Shown here: positions 8,089-16,635 of the stretch, in pieces | Numbering within the stretch: position 1 is the stretch's first letter | Layout of the letters: every line of letters starts with the position of its first letter | Origin: Microbacterium salsuginis | GTDB lineage: Bacteria; Actinomycetota; Actinomycetes; Actinomycetales; Microbacteriaceae | DNA length: 64,000 nucleotides | Assembly (NCBI RefSeq): GCF_012524205.1 | Contig: NZ_JABACI010000001.1 | Span: 1,054,001 to 1,118,000, forward strand | Direction: 5' to 3' | Made by a program: the position numbers and the translations under genes | Notes under the pieces: model-generated | What the model saw: only the letters and a program-made list of their open reading frames with translations | Database searches by the model: none | Told to the model about the DNA's origin: nothing

Positions 8089-8861
8089 TTCACTGCTCCA
8101 GCCGTAAGGCCCCGCTGGAAGTTGCGCTGGAACGCCGCATAGAGCAGCACCACAGGCAATTGGATCAGCACCAGAGCGGCGAAGATCTTCGGCACGTCCA
8201 CGAAGAACGAGAGCTGGAAGCTCGCCGGCACCACAGTGATCGTCCGCATCTCGGGCGCCGACATGAACAGCAGCGCAAGCAGGAACTCGTTCCACGAGCT
8301 GAGGAACGTCCAGATTCCGACCATCGCCAGGGTCGGCGCGGTCAACGGCAGCAGCACGCGCGTGAAAGCGCGCCAGGCACCCGCACCGTCGACGACGGCG
8401 GCTTCCAGCAGTTGGTCGGGGAGCGCGTCGTAGGCGTTCTTCAGCAACACGAGCGCGAACGGCAGTGCCAGAGCGGTGTAGGGAAGGATCAAGCCTGGAT
8501 ACGTGTTGGTCAGTCCGAATACGCGCTGGATGTCGCTCAACGGAACCAGGATCGCCGCAACCGGCATCATCATCGCACTCAGCAACAACGCGTACAGAAG
8601 TCCGCGCCCCCGGAATCGAAGCTTGCTGAAAGCGAAAGCCGCGATGGAGGCGAGCGCGAGCACGGCCGCGACGGTGCAGGAAGTGACGATCGCGCTGTTC
8701 AGCAGGTAGCGGCCGAGTCCCTCCTGTGCGAGCACATCGGCGTAGTTGCCGAGGCCCTCCCCCTCGAGTGAGACCGTCGCCAGGCGGTAGAGCGGCAGCA
8801 TCCAGAGGATCGTGACCGCGAGCATGATGACAAGGGCGCTACGCCCGCCTGACCGGATCAC
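8085..8861 (-). CDS. Carbohydrate ABC transporter permease, MalG-type (CUT1)
   Basis: 258 residues, rather short for the family because the N-terminal tail is only a few residues (MIRSGGRSAL) before the first helix. The EAA loop LEAAVVDGAGAWRAF and the C-terminal FQRNFQRGLTAGAVK are typical of MalG-like CUT1 subunits. GTG 8861 overlaps the MalF-type permease stop (GTGA). It partners the 8858-9838 permease and the 9883-11178 binding protein. No ATPase gene is present in the operon. Confidence 0.9.
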   Translation of the reverse strand: MIRSGGRSALVIMLAVTILWMLPLYRLATVSLEGEGLGNYADVLAQEGLGRYLLNSAIVTSCTVAAVLALASIAAFAFSKLRFRGRGLLYALLLSAMMMPVAAILVPLSDIQRVFGLTNTYPGLILPYTALALPFALVLLKNAYDALPDQLLEAAVVDGAGAWRAFTRVLLPLTAPTLAMVGIWTFLSSWNEFLLALLFMSAPEMRTITVVPASFQLSFFVDVPKIFAALVLIQLPVVLLYAAFQRNFQRGLTAGAVK

Positions 8862-9838
8862 TTGCTGCCCTTCGCGTACTGGCGCAGTTGGATGGCGGTG
8901 ATGATCATCGCGAGGAGGAAGACGACCGTGCCTATTGCGGCGGCGCGTCCGTCGCGTCCGTCAAGGAGCGTGCTGAAGAGCAGCGTGGTCGGCATCTCGC
9001 TCGCATAGTCCGGCCCGCCGCCGCTCAAGACGTACACGAGATCGAACATCTTCAACGTTCCGATGACCCCCAGGATGAGCAACGAGTAGTGCGCCGGGCG
9101 AAGCAGCGGCACGATGATCCGCCAGAACGTCTGGGCGCGGGACGCACCGTCGAGCGCTGCGGCCTCCAGGACCTCCTCATCGAGGGACGTCAGCGCCGCC
9201 TGATATATGGCCATGCTAAATCCGGTCCACATCCACACGTTCACGCAAGCGATGACGGCGAGTACCAAGGCTGGATCTCCAAGCCATGCCTGTGTGAGCC
9301 CTCCGAGTCCGGCTTGGCGTAGTGCGGTGTTCACCGGGCCGCTCGAAGTCTCGAGCAGGTCGGCATAGAGGTACCCGACGACGACGGGCGTCAGCACCAC
9401 TGGCAGGAACAGCAGCGTGCGCATGAGCGCTCTCAGCGGCCCTCGACCCTCGAGCGCTACGGCGAAGACGAGACCCAGCAGCATCTGGACGGGGATCGTG
9501 AGCGCAGCGAAGAGCGCAACGTTCCGGAATGCCAGTTGGCTTGAGCGGGTGCTCGCCATCCACTCGTAATTCTCCAGACCCACGAAGCGCAGCGTCGAGT
9601 CGAGCTCCGAGTTGCCGAGAAAGCTCGTGTAGACGTTGCTGATGACCGGCCATGCGATGTAGATCCCGAAGATCAAGAGCGCGGGGAGCACCATGACCGG
9701 CCCCAGCCAGCCACGGCGCCAGCCCGCCTCATCACTCCCGCGTCCGCGCGTGCGTCCCGACGACCGGGTACGGGGTGCGGCCGGAGGCGTCGATGCCGGC
9801 GGCGTGTTGCGCCGCCGCGCCTGTGTCGCTGCAGTCAT
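8858..9838 (-). CDS. Sugar ABC transporter permease, MalF-type (CUT1)
   Basis: 326 residues with a long basic Pro/Arg-rich cytoplasmic tail (residues 1-45) and six membrane helices. The EAA loop reads LEAAALDGASRAQTFW, and LSGGGPDYASE is the conserved MalF-type periplasmic motif. The gene starts 44 bases after the binding-protein stop and overlaps the next permease by four bases. The substrate is inferred to be a rhamnose-containing oligosaccharide from the adjacent mutarotase. Confidence 0.9.
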   Translation of the reverse strand: MTAATQARRRNTPPASTPPAAPRTRSSGRTRGRGSDEAGWRRGWLGPVMVLPALLIFGIYIAWPVISNVYTSFLGNSELDSTLRFVGLENYEWMASTRSSQLAFRNVALFAALTIPVQMLLGLVFAVALEGRGPLRALMRTLLFLPVVLTPVVVGYLYADLLETSSGPVNTALRQAGLGGLTQAWLGDPALVLAVIACVNVWMWTGFSMAIYQAALTSLDEEVLEAAALDGASRAQTFWRIIVPLLRPAHYSLLILGVIGTLKMFDLVYVLSGGGPDYASEMPTTLLFSTLLDGRDGRAAAIGTVVFLLAMIITAIQLRQYAKGSK

Positions 9839-9882
9839 TTGGAGACCCTAGGTAGGAGCGTTCGGAGGACGACGGGGTTTCA

Positions 9883-11178
9883 TCACCCGTTGTCGGCCGC
9901 GTCCTGGACCCGCTGGGCTGCCTCCTCGCCTGTGACATCACCGGTGGCCACGCCCGCGAGCGCGGCGCTGAGCGCTTCGGAGACGGAGGCGAGCGGCACC
10001 TGACGGTAGCCGGCGAGCTTCGTCTCAATGAGCGTCTCGATGGATGCGCGCGCCGTCTGCGATTCCTCCGGCGCTGTCGTCGGTGTCTTGCCGTCGTTCG
10101 TGACAGGGAAGTCGAGGAAGGCGTCGAGCAGCACCTGCGCGCCCTCACCGCGGCTCATGTAGGACGCGAGCTGATAAGCAGCGCCCTTGTTCTTGCTGGC
10201 TTTGTTGACCACGACGATCCCGCTGACATCGCCCGTGATGGGCGCGCCGCCATCCACACCAGGAAGGGGCATCGCGATGGCGTCGATGTCGTAGGCGGCG
10301 ATCCGATCGAGCGAGTTCACGTACATGTCCAGATTCCAGCTGCCGTTGGCGAAGAACGCCGCCTTGCCCTCTGTGAACAGGTCGTACGTGTCAGAGTAAG
10401 TCGCTGCACCGATCGCGCCGTCCTGCACGACGCCGTCGGTGAACAGTCCCGACCAGATCTCGAACGCCTCGACGAGAGCCGGGTCCGTCCATTCACCCTC
10501 CCCCTCGAGTGCCGCGTACAGGGCGTCCTTGTCGATCGAGGCTGCGATGGCGAGGAAGTAGTCGATGTTCATCCACGCATCCTTGCCTCCCAGCGCGATC
10601 GGCTGGATCCCGGCCGCCTTGAGCTCCTCAGACGCGGCAACGAGTTCGTCGTAGGTTGTCGGAACCTCGACACCCGCTTCAGCGAGAAGCGTCTTGTTCA
10701 CCCAAAGGAATCCCGCAACCCCGTAACCGACGGGGAGTCCGAAGGTCGCTCCATCCGTCTGCGCACGATCGAGTGCGTCCTGATTGAAGATGTCTGCCCA
10801 GTCTTCGCCGTCGAATGCCTCCGCATAGGCGTCCAGCGGCTCGAAGTACTCGCGGTACTGGTTGTACATGGCACCCGGGCTCACGACGAAGACGTCGGGC
10901 CCGGACCCGCTGCGCAGCTGTGTCTGCAGCGAGGTCTGATAATCCTCGAGCGGCGCGAGCGTGCCCGTCAGCTCGACATCAGGGTTCTCGGCGGTGAAGC
11001 CCTCGATGATGGTGTCGAACGTCGCTTCTGTCGGCGTCCAGGATTCGTAGGACAGGGTCCCCGTGGCCGGGCCGACCTCGATGGAGTCGGCCGTGGGCGC
11101 CGTCTGTCCGGCGCATCCGGCCAGCGAAAGCGACAGGGCGAGCCCAAGGCCGAGCCCGCCGATCGTTGTCTTCTTCAT
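9883..11178 (-). CDS. Extracellular sugar-binding lipoprotein of the rhamnose-linked ABC transporter
   Basis: 431 residues. Signal peptide MKKTTIGGLGLGLALSLS ends in lipobox LAGC with Cys22. The mature protein shows SBP_bac_1 features: TGTLSYESWTPTEATFD at the start, SGSGPDVFVVSPG, and LPVGYGVAGFLWVNKTLL, where the hinge strand begins. It is the first gene of the five-gene operon read leftward from the promoter at 11259-11287 and is predicted to be controlled by the double-HTH LacI regulator encoded divergently. Confidence 0.9.
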   Translation of the reverse strand: MKKTTIGGLGLGLALSLSLAGCAGQTAPTADSIEVGPATGTLSYESWTPTEATFDTIIEGFTAENPDVELTGTLAPLEDYQTSLQTQLRSGSGPDVFVVSPGAMYNQYREYFEPLDAYAEAFDGEDWADIFNQDALDRAQTDGATFGLPVGYGVAGFLWVNKTLLAEAGVEVPTTYDELVAASEELKAAGIQPIALGGKDAWMNIDYFLAIAASIDKDALYAALEGEGEWTDPALVEAFEIWSGLFTDGVVQDGAIGAATYSDTYDLFTEGKAAFFANGSWNLDMYVNSLDRIAAYDIDAIAMPLPGVDGGAPITGDVSGIVVVNKASKNKGAAYQLASYMSRGEGAQVLLDAFLDFPVTNDGKTPTTAPEESQTARASIETLIETKLAGYRQVPLASVSEALSAALAGVATGDVTGEEAAQRVQDAADNG

Positions 11179-11232
11179 GGTTCCTCATCTTCGTCGGTGA
11201 GAGTCCGCTCGACCATGTTGCCGTCGGTGCGA

Positions 11233-11252
11233 TTGAATGCATTCAATTCAAC
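11233..11252 (+). promoter_or_regulatory. Operator 1 of the double-HTH LacI regulator
   Basis: TTGAATGCATTCAATTCAAC. The first 14 bases form a perfect palindrome (16 bp with the flanking A and T), followed by a third half-site TTCAAC. The minus strand of 16450-16469 carries the same 20-base element with two substitutions. It lies just downstream of the -10 box of the leftward binding-protein promoter, covering its start site, and also overlaps a weak rightward -35/-10 (TTGAAT 11233-11238, CAGAAT 11255-11260) for the regulator gene, so autoregulation is possible. Confidence 0.8.
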
Positions 11253-11258
11253 ACCAGA

Positions 11259-11287
11259 ATCGTATGGAGCGATACCGCCCCCGTCAA
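11259..11287 (-). promoter_or_regulatory. Predicted promoter of the rhamnose-linked ABC operon
   Basis: On the minus strand TTGACG (11282-11287) and TACGAT (11259-11264) are separated by 17 bases. The start would fall near 11252, at the edge of operator 1. The spacing and operator position mirror those at the 4811-4840 and 16474-16502 promoters. Confidence 0.65.
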
Positions 11288-11357
11288 GTCCGACCGCCGA
11301 CGCCGCGTGAACGGTGTGGCACGATATGGACGTGAGCAGGACGGCGGTACCGCACCC

Positions 11358-12605
11358 ATGGGCAGCGGCGACATGACCGCCGGCGATGGGCTCGACACCG
11401 CTTCCGCATCGGACGACATCCCGCGACTGGTCGACGTCGCGGCTGCGGCGGGTGTGTCCGTGGCAACGGTATCGAACTTCTACAACCGCCCCGATCGGGT
11501 GGCACCGCCCACGGCGCTGCGAATTCAGGAGGCCGTCGACGCCCTGAATTACGTGAGGCGCAGCGAAAGGCCGCGCCCGTCGCGCCGGCCGCCGGCAGAG
11601 GTCGGGATCTCCGAAGTCGCTGCCGCGGCTGGGGTCTCGGTCGGGACCGTTTCGAACTACCTCAACCGGCCTGACGTCCTCGCCCCTGCGACGTCGGCGC
11701 GGGTCCAGCAAGCCATCGACGCGCTCGGATACGTACCCAATATCGCTGCAAGGAACCTTCGAGTCGGTCGGAGCCGCTCGATCGGCCTCCTGGTCCTGGA
11801 CATCGGGAATCCGTTCTTCACGGATTTCATCAAGGGCGCGGAGAACGTCGCGACGACAGCCGGCTATGCGGTGCTCCTCGGCAACACGGAGGAGGATGCC
11901 GGCAGAGAGTCGGACTACCTTGACCTCTTCGTGGAGCAGCGGGTCGCCGGTGTCATCGTCGCCCCCACGGGCGATGTGCAGAGGCAGATGCGTGAGTTGC
12001 GCGCCAGGGGCGCCCGTGCCGTTCTGCTCGATGAAGCGACCGCGGCCCCGGAGTTCTGCTCGCTTGCGGTGAACGACTTCGCCGGCGGCCGGATGGGCAT
12101 GGCACATCTGCTGGACACCGGACGCCGGCGGGTGGCGTTCGTCCGTGGGCCGGCCAGGATCCGTCAAGTGCAAGCGCGACACGATGGCGTACGGGCGGCC
12201 ATTGCGGGCGTGGCGGATGCCCAGCTCGCGGTGTTCGATGCCGACTCGTTCAGCGTCGAGGCCGGGCGCCACGTCGGTGAACAGATCCTGGCCCTCCCAC
12301 CCGACGAGCGGCCGACCGGCGTGTTCGCAGCGAATGATCTTCTCGCGCTCGGCGTGCTGCAGGCGATGTTCGCCGCAGGTGTGCGCGTACCGGATGATCT
12401 CGCCCTGATGGGCTACGACGACATCCAGTACGCGGCGAGTGCAGCGGTCCCGCTGACCTCCATCCGGCAGCCGAGCCGCGAGATGGGCGCCCAGGCGGCA
12501 GCGATGCTGCTCGCTGAACTCGCCTCGGGCGACGAGCATGAGCACCAGCATGTGCTGTTCGAACCCGAGATCGTCACGAGAGCGTCCACGTCAAGCTCCG
12601 GGTGA
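11358..12605 (+). CDS. LacI-type regulator with two tandem HTH domains
   Basis: About 415 residues from ATG 11358, roughly 60-80 longer than ordinary LacI proteins because the DNA-binding domain is duplicated. HTH 1 (residues 22-67) reads LVDVAAAAGVSVATVSNFYN; HTH 2 (82-127) reads ISEVAAAAGVSVGTVSNYLN. They sit exactly 60 residues apart and share most positions. Only the second is followed by a hinge helix (PNIAARNLR); the first runs into a basic Pro/Arg linker (RRSERPRPSRRPP). A normal effector-binding domain follows (SIGLLVLDIGNPFFTDFI). The start is uncertain, with no clear Shine-Dalgarno; ATG 11373 is an alternative. It probably controls the divergent ABC operon and the 12661-16410 glycosidase through the shared operator. 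Confidence 0.9.
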   Translation: MGSGDMTAGDGLDTASASDDIPRLVDVAAAAGVSVATVSNFYNRPDRVAPPTALRIQEAVDALNYVRRSERPRPSRRPPAEVGISEVAAAAGVSVGTVSNYLNRPDVLAPATSARVQQAIDALGYVPNIAARNLRVGRSRSIGLLVLDIGNPFFTDFIKGAENVATTAGYAVLLGNTEEDAGRESDYLDLFVEQRVAGVIVAPTGDVQRQMRELRARGARAVLLDEATAAPEFCSLAVNDFAGGRMGMAHLLDTGRRRVAFVRGPARIRQVQARHDGVRAAIAGVADAQLAVFDADSFSVEAGRHVGEQILALPPDERPTGVFAANDLLALGVLQAMFAAGVRVPDDLALMGYDDIQYAASAAVPLTSIRQPSREMGAQAAAMLLAELASGDEHEHQHVLFEPEIVTRASTSSSG

Positions 12606-12613
12606 AGCAAGGA

Positions 12614-12646
12614 AGGGTGGAGACGGCGTTCGGCCGCCTCCACCCT
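12614..12646. terminator. Bidirectional hairpin terminator
   Basis: AGGGTGGAG and CTCCACCCT form a perfect 9-bp stem enclosing a further GC-rich inner stem with a TTCG-type turn. It lies in the 55-base gap between the convergent regulator and large-glycosidase genes. No U-tract is present, as is common in actinobacteria. Confidence 0.75.
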
Positions 12647-12660
12647 GTCCGCCGGCGGGA

Positions 12661-15600
12661 TCAGCCCGCTGACTCCGTGCGGGCGGGACTCGCTGGCGCT
12701 CCCGAGAGGTCGAATCCGACCGAGTCGAGATCGAAGCCGAGACTGTACCCCTGGGCGTCCACATTGACCACATACGTCACGTCGATGGCTGTGATCGCGT
12801 TCCTGTACTCCCAGCCCGATACGTCCACCGCCGCTCGATTCCACGTATTCGCGTCGTAGTCGGTCGTCTGCGAGATGCTCTCGGAGCCGCTGTGCAACGT
12901 GATCGTGGCCTGGTAACTGTCCGGCGTGTGCGGCCACGCACCGTAGCTGTTGACGAACGCATAGAGCTCTGTCGCATTCGTGAGGTCGATGGGTTCGTCG
13001 AGGACGACCGAGATGGTCCTCGGGTCGGGCCCCGTCATCCCACGCCCGAAGAACTCGAGCGCGTGTGAACCCGCATATGGAGATCCCGGACCGTTCGCCG
13101 TCGTCGTGACCGCCCGCATCTCGGTCACTCCGTCACCGGCTTGCCATCCCTGAGTGGTCCCGTCGTCGAAGTCGAACAGGATGTTCGATACCGAGACGAC
13201 GACCTCCCGCTCCGATACCAGTCCGTCGTCCGTGGTCGCGGTGACCGTGAGCGAGTAGACCCCTGTGCTGGCGGCATCGGGGACCTTGACCGTCGTCGAG
13301 ACCGTCTCGGAGACGACGTCGCCCTTCGGCTTCAGCTTGAACGGCTTCGTTTCCGCCTCCCACCCTTCGGGCCCCGACACGGTCACCGTGCCTCGAATAT
13401 GTTTCTCCGCCTGCCCGAACACGGTTGCGTCGATCACGATCTCCTCACCGGAGGCGGCTCGCATACTCTCAGGCGAGACGAGCTCCTGGATCCAGGCCCG
13501 CGGCTCTCCGGCGACGGTGTACCCGATGGTCGCGCCGTTGCCGAGTGCGCCCGGTACGACGTCGAGGTTTCGGCCGGTCACAGCGCCGAGCACCGTGATC
13601 CCCTCACCGCTCACGCCGACCGTCGCCTCCTGCATCCATGAGTCGCCCCCGACGGTCTCCACGCTCACGGCGTAGTAGATGCCGGGCTCGAGCAGCACCG
13701 ACTCACTGAGCCGCGCAGTCACGAATCCGTCTGCGTCCGCGTCGTGCGACATGTCGACGACGCCCGAGGCGACGATCGCCCCATCGACGTCGAGCAGTTT
13801 CACACGGTGGATGTCCGCATTCCCGCTCACCTTGAAGCGTCCGAGGCTCGAGACTTCCACCGGCGCGGGACCGACAGCGATCTGCACTCCCACCTGCCCG
13901 TAGAGGTCGTCCCGCATTGTTCCGGATGCCGCATCCACCTGAGAGATCGCTCGCTCGCTCGGAGCCTCGGCCAGCGGTGGGGCCACACAGGTCGAACAGG
14001 ATGCAGCCACGCTGCCCTCGATGCCGGCCGGCAGCTCGACAGCGGCGGTGCCGTTCTCGTCTACCGTCAGATCGAGCGAGCCCTGGCCGGTGACCGACAC
14101 CTGCACGGTGCTGCCCGGAGCCTGATGCCCCCACTCGACGGTGACGGGCGTGGGACTGGGCTCCTCGAACGTCAGACCGAAGTCGTGGATCGAATCGTAG
14201 GCGACGGACATGTCCACCCCGCGCCACCGGTAGTCGACGCGACTACCTTGCATCGCCGCCGAGATGTGAGGCGCGAGCACGAGCCGGTCAAGCCCCGGTT
14301 GGAAGCCGTAGCCGTAGCGGTAGAGGCCGCGCGCGGGCAGCGCCGTGAGCGGGAAGAACTGAGCGGCACCCGTTCTGAGAGTCGGGTCGGCCCTGTCGTA
14401 CGTGCTCGAGCCGTAGAAGCCATCGACTTGATAGCGGGTCAGGAAACTCGTGATCGCGGTCTGCAGCACGCTGGGGTCATCGATGAGAGCAAGGCCGGCA
14501 TAGAAGTCGCCCTCCGGGATCCCGTACCAGCCCCCGTTCTCACCTCCCTTGCCTGCCGTCCGCGACACGGTGTCGGCGAGGTACAGATCCTGGACGTTCA
14601 TCGGATTGAGGTCGTAGTTGCCGGCCTCGTTCTGCTGGCGGATGGCTGTGACGATCGCCTGCTCTCGTGCGGCATCCGCAATATCGGTCTTCAGGACCGC
14701 AGCGTTCACCGGCAGGTACAGCGCATCCTGATTCCCGGTTCCATAGAGGAACGTGTGGCTGGCCTCCGACCAGAACCCGCCGTCCGCGGCTGCGCGGTTG
14801 TAGTTCGTCTTGATCGTTCCGGCGACCTCCCTCAGGGATGCCGCGCGAGCATCGCTGGCGAAGACATCGCTTTCGAGCTGCGCCCAGGAGGTCAGTGCGT
14901 CATAGAGCAGCGCGGTCGTGTAGCCGTTGAACGTGCCGGTCGACGACTCCCAATAGTCGTTGTCGTAGTCCGGCTCCCCCACATTCGGATTCACGTTGCG
15001 CACGAAATGCGTCTGCGGATCCGTCCAATTGGCGAGCAGGTAGTCGATGCTCAGGTTCGCCCGGGCGCGGAGCGGCTCCAGCCATTCGGCGTCGCCGCTC
15101 AGGCGATAAGCCTGGACTAGCCCGAGAACGTAGGAAGGGATGTGGTCACCATAATCGTGCCCCCAGGTAGGTCCCCACCCCGGGTGGCAGCAGAAGACGC
15201 GCCCGGATGCCTCGGTCATGTGATCGTGGATGTCCTGGAGCCCCTCCTTATACGACTCGATGGCCGCGTCGGAACCGAAGACCTCGATCATTTCGCCGAT
15301 CCAGTGCATCTCCAGCGGCGGGACCTCCGACTGGAGCTGCGGCTGTTCCGTCGACGCCCCCATGTCGTAGTCCTGCATCATCCACCGGGCGTAGTCATTG
15401 ATGACCCTGCTGAGCTCGCGCTCATTGACGCCGGCAAGCTGACCGAGGTCGTAGTGGTCCTCGAAACTCGCCGGCGCGAAGGTGAGGCTCACCGTGTCGG
15501 TCTGACCGGCGTTCGCGCCGACGGGGAGGAAGATCGGCGAGCCGTCCTTCGTCGTGGACACGGCGTAGCCGAGGGGATTGCCGCCCGCGAAGCCGAGTCC

Positions 15601-16410
15601 CCCAGACGACATGATGACCGACACGTCGAGCGACTCCGTCTCATCTCCGGAGCGACGAACTTCGGTCGCCCTTCCGTTTCGCACATCGTCGTAGCTCGTC
15701 GTCCCGGTGATCGAGAGCGCGGTGTTCGAGGATTCGCTCAGCAGCGTGTAGTCCATCTGCCGCTTCGCCGTCCGGATGTTCGGAGCAGCGAGCTGACCCG
15801 CCGCCAGCCATCCGGTCTGGAACGACTCGAGCCGGTCGCCGCCCACCGGCAAGTTGCCGCCGTCACCTGGCCAGCGGATGTTGTCGACAGCATCCGATGC
15901 CAGTGAGATCGTCGGCGTCCCCTGATCGGTCAGGGCGGTCCATGCCTTGAAGGTCCGCTCGATGTCGAGCGTGAGAGCGGCATCCTCGACGCCGAACGTC
16001 CAGGTCTCGTCGACGAGCGACGTGCCGAAGCTGACGGAGATCGATGTGGGCTGCTCCTCGATGGTGATCTCACCAGTCGTCTCGCGCGAGGTCACCGCCC
16101 CGGCGGCAGTCGTGACAGATGTACGGAGCCCCTTCGAGCCCTCGAGCATCTCGGCACCCCCGACGACGAGGCTGCTGACGAAGACGCCGTCACCGGTCTC
16201 GAGCGTCGCGCAGTACTCGTCACCACACATCGTCACCCTGGCACCGTCCCGCGTGATCGACGCGTTCTGTGCGGCCTGCGCGACCGCGGGAACCGCAGTC
16301 GCCAGCATTGCGACCGAGGCCGCAACTGCGAGCACCCGTTGTAGGCGCCTCCGCGATGAGGATCCCGATTCTCTCGATGTCTGGGCCTTCGAACCCGCGT
16401 GTGTCATCAC
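12661..16410 (-). CDS. Large secreted multidomain glycosidase-like protein, family unassigned
   Basis: 1249 residues with a Sec signal peptide (basic start, core VLAVAASVAMLATAVPAVA, cleavage near AQA). Residues ~45-330 look like a beta-sandwich. Residues ~340-760 look like an (alpha/alpha)6 six-hairpin glycosidase domain, with motifs such as PLEMHWIGEM, GWGPTWGHDYGDH, NDYWESSTGTFNGY and GGWYGIPEGDFYAG. Beta-rich modules follow, including an NPCBM/Ig-like part and a C-terminal carbohydrate-binding-like domain (FDFDDGTTQGWQ onward). There is no anchor. It stands alone but has the same operator as the rhamnose-linked ABC operon, so it probably releases the oligosaccharide that system imports. 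Rhamnosidase-like activity is a guess from context; I cannot name the GH family. Confidence 0.75.
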   Translation of the reverse strand: MMTHAGSKAQTSRESGSSSRRRLQRVLAVAASVAMLATAVPAVAQAAQNASITRDGARVTMCGDEYCATLETGDGVFVSSLVVGGAEMLEGSKGLRTSVTTAAGAVTSRETTGEITIEEQPTSISVSFGTSLVDETWTFGVEDAALTLDIERTFKAWTALTDQGTPTISLASDAVDNIRWPGDGGNLPVGGDRLESFQTGWLAAGQLAAPNIRTAKRQMDYTLLSESSNTALSITGTTSYDDVRNGRATEVRRSGDETESLDVSVIMSSGGLGFAGGNPLGYAVSTTKDGSPIFLPVGANAGQTDTVSLTFAPASFEDHYDLGQLAGVNERELSRVINDYARWMMQDYDMGASTEQPQLQSEVPPLEMHWIGEMIEVFGSDAAIESYKEGLQDIHDHMTEASGRVFCCHPGWGPTWGHDYGDHIPSYVLGLVQAYRLSGDAEWLEPLRARANLSIDYLLANWTDPQTHFVRNVNPNVGEPDYDNDYWESSTGTFNGYTTALLYDALTSWAQLESDVFASDARAASLREVAGTIKTNYNRAAADGGFWSEASHTFLYGTGNQDALYLPVNAAVLKTDIADAAREQAIVTAIRQQNEAGNYDLNPMNVQDLYLADTVSRTAGKGGENGGWYGIPEGDFYAGLALIDDPSVLQTAITSFLTRYQVDGFYGSSTYDRADPTLRTGAAQFFPLTALPARGLYRYGYGFQPGLDRLVLAPHISAAMQGSRVDYRWRGVDMSVAYDSIHDFGLTFEEPSPTPVTVEWGHQAPGSTVQVSVTGQGSLDLTVDENGTAAVELPAGIEGSVAASCSTCVAPPLAEAPSERAISQVDAASGTMRDDLYGQVGVQIAVGPAPVEVSSLGRFKVSGNADIHRVKLLDVDGAIVASGVVDMSHDADADGFVTARLSESVLLEPGIYYAVSVETVGGDSWMQEATVGVSGEGITVLGAVTGRNLDVVPGALGNGATIGYTVAGEPRAWIQELVSPESMRAASGEEIVIDATVFGQAEKHIRGTVTVSGPEGWEAETKPFKLKPKGDVVSETVSTTVKVPDAASTGVYSLTVTATTDDGLVSEREVVVSVSNILFDFDDGTTQGWQAGDGVTEMRAVTTTANGPGSPYAGSHALEFFGRGMTGPDPRTISVVLDEPIDLTNATELYAFVNSYGAWPHTPDSYQATITLHSGSESISQTTDYDANTWNRAAVDVSGWEYRNAITAIDVTYVVNVDAQGYSLGFDLDSVGFDLSGAPASPARTESAG

Positions 16411-16449
16411 TCTGCTCCTTGACGTCGTCGGCTAGGGCACTTCTGAATC

Positions 16450-16469
16450 GTTAAATTGAATGGATTCAA
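16450..16469 (-). promoter_or_regulatory. Operator 2 of the double-HTH LacI regulator
   Basis: The minus strand reads TTGAATCCATTCAATTTAAC, identical to operator 1 at 18 of 20 bases, including the third half-site (TTTAAC against TTCAAC). It covers the predicted start of the large-glycosidase transcript. Its orientation relative to transcription is opposite to that at operator 1. Confidence 0.78.
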
Positions 16470-16473
16470 CGAC

Positions 16474-16502
16474 ACGGTAGCGGTGCAGGCGATGCAGGTC
16501 AA
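16474..16502 (-). promoter_or_regulatory. Predicted promoter of the large glycosidase gene
   Basis: The minus strand carries TTGACC (16497-16502) and TACCGT (16474-16479) with a 17-base spacer. The start would be near 16467, within operator 2, giving a leader of about 57 bases. Confidence 0.62.
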
Positions 16503-16635
16503 GAGAGAGCTGGACTTCGGATGGGTCGGAAGCGGTCCGTGCCCTGAGGCGTTCATCTCCCCGCGGAAATCGGTCATCGACGCGTCGGCGGCGCGCCCGC
16601 TACGCTCTGCAACGGGGAGCGAGAGGAGATCGCGG

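Noticed and set aside
11166..11357. Upstream extension of the double-HTH regulator
   Set aside because: It would include the operator, the divergent promoter and part of the opposite gene; composition is not protein-like.
13744..15120. 458-codon plus-strand frame inside the large glycosidase
   Set aside because: Antisense shadow; low-complexity Arg/Val/Asp composition, no domain, and the minus-strand product has a signal peptide and coherent domains.
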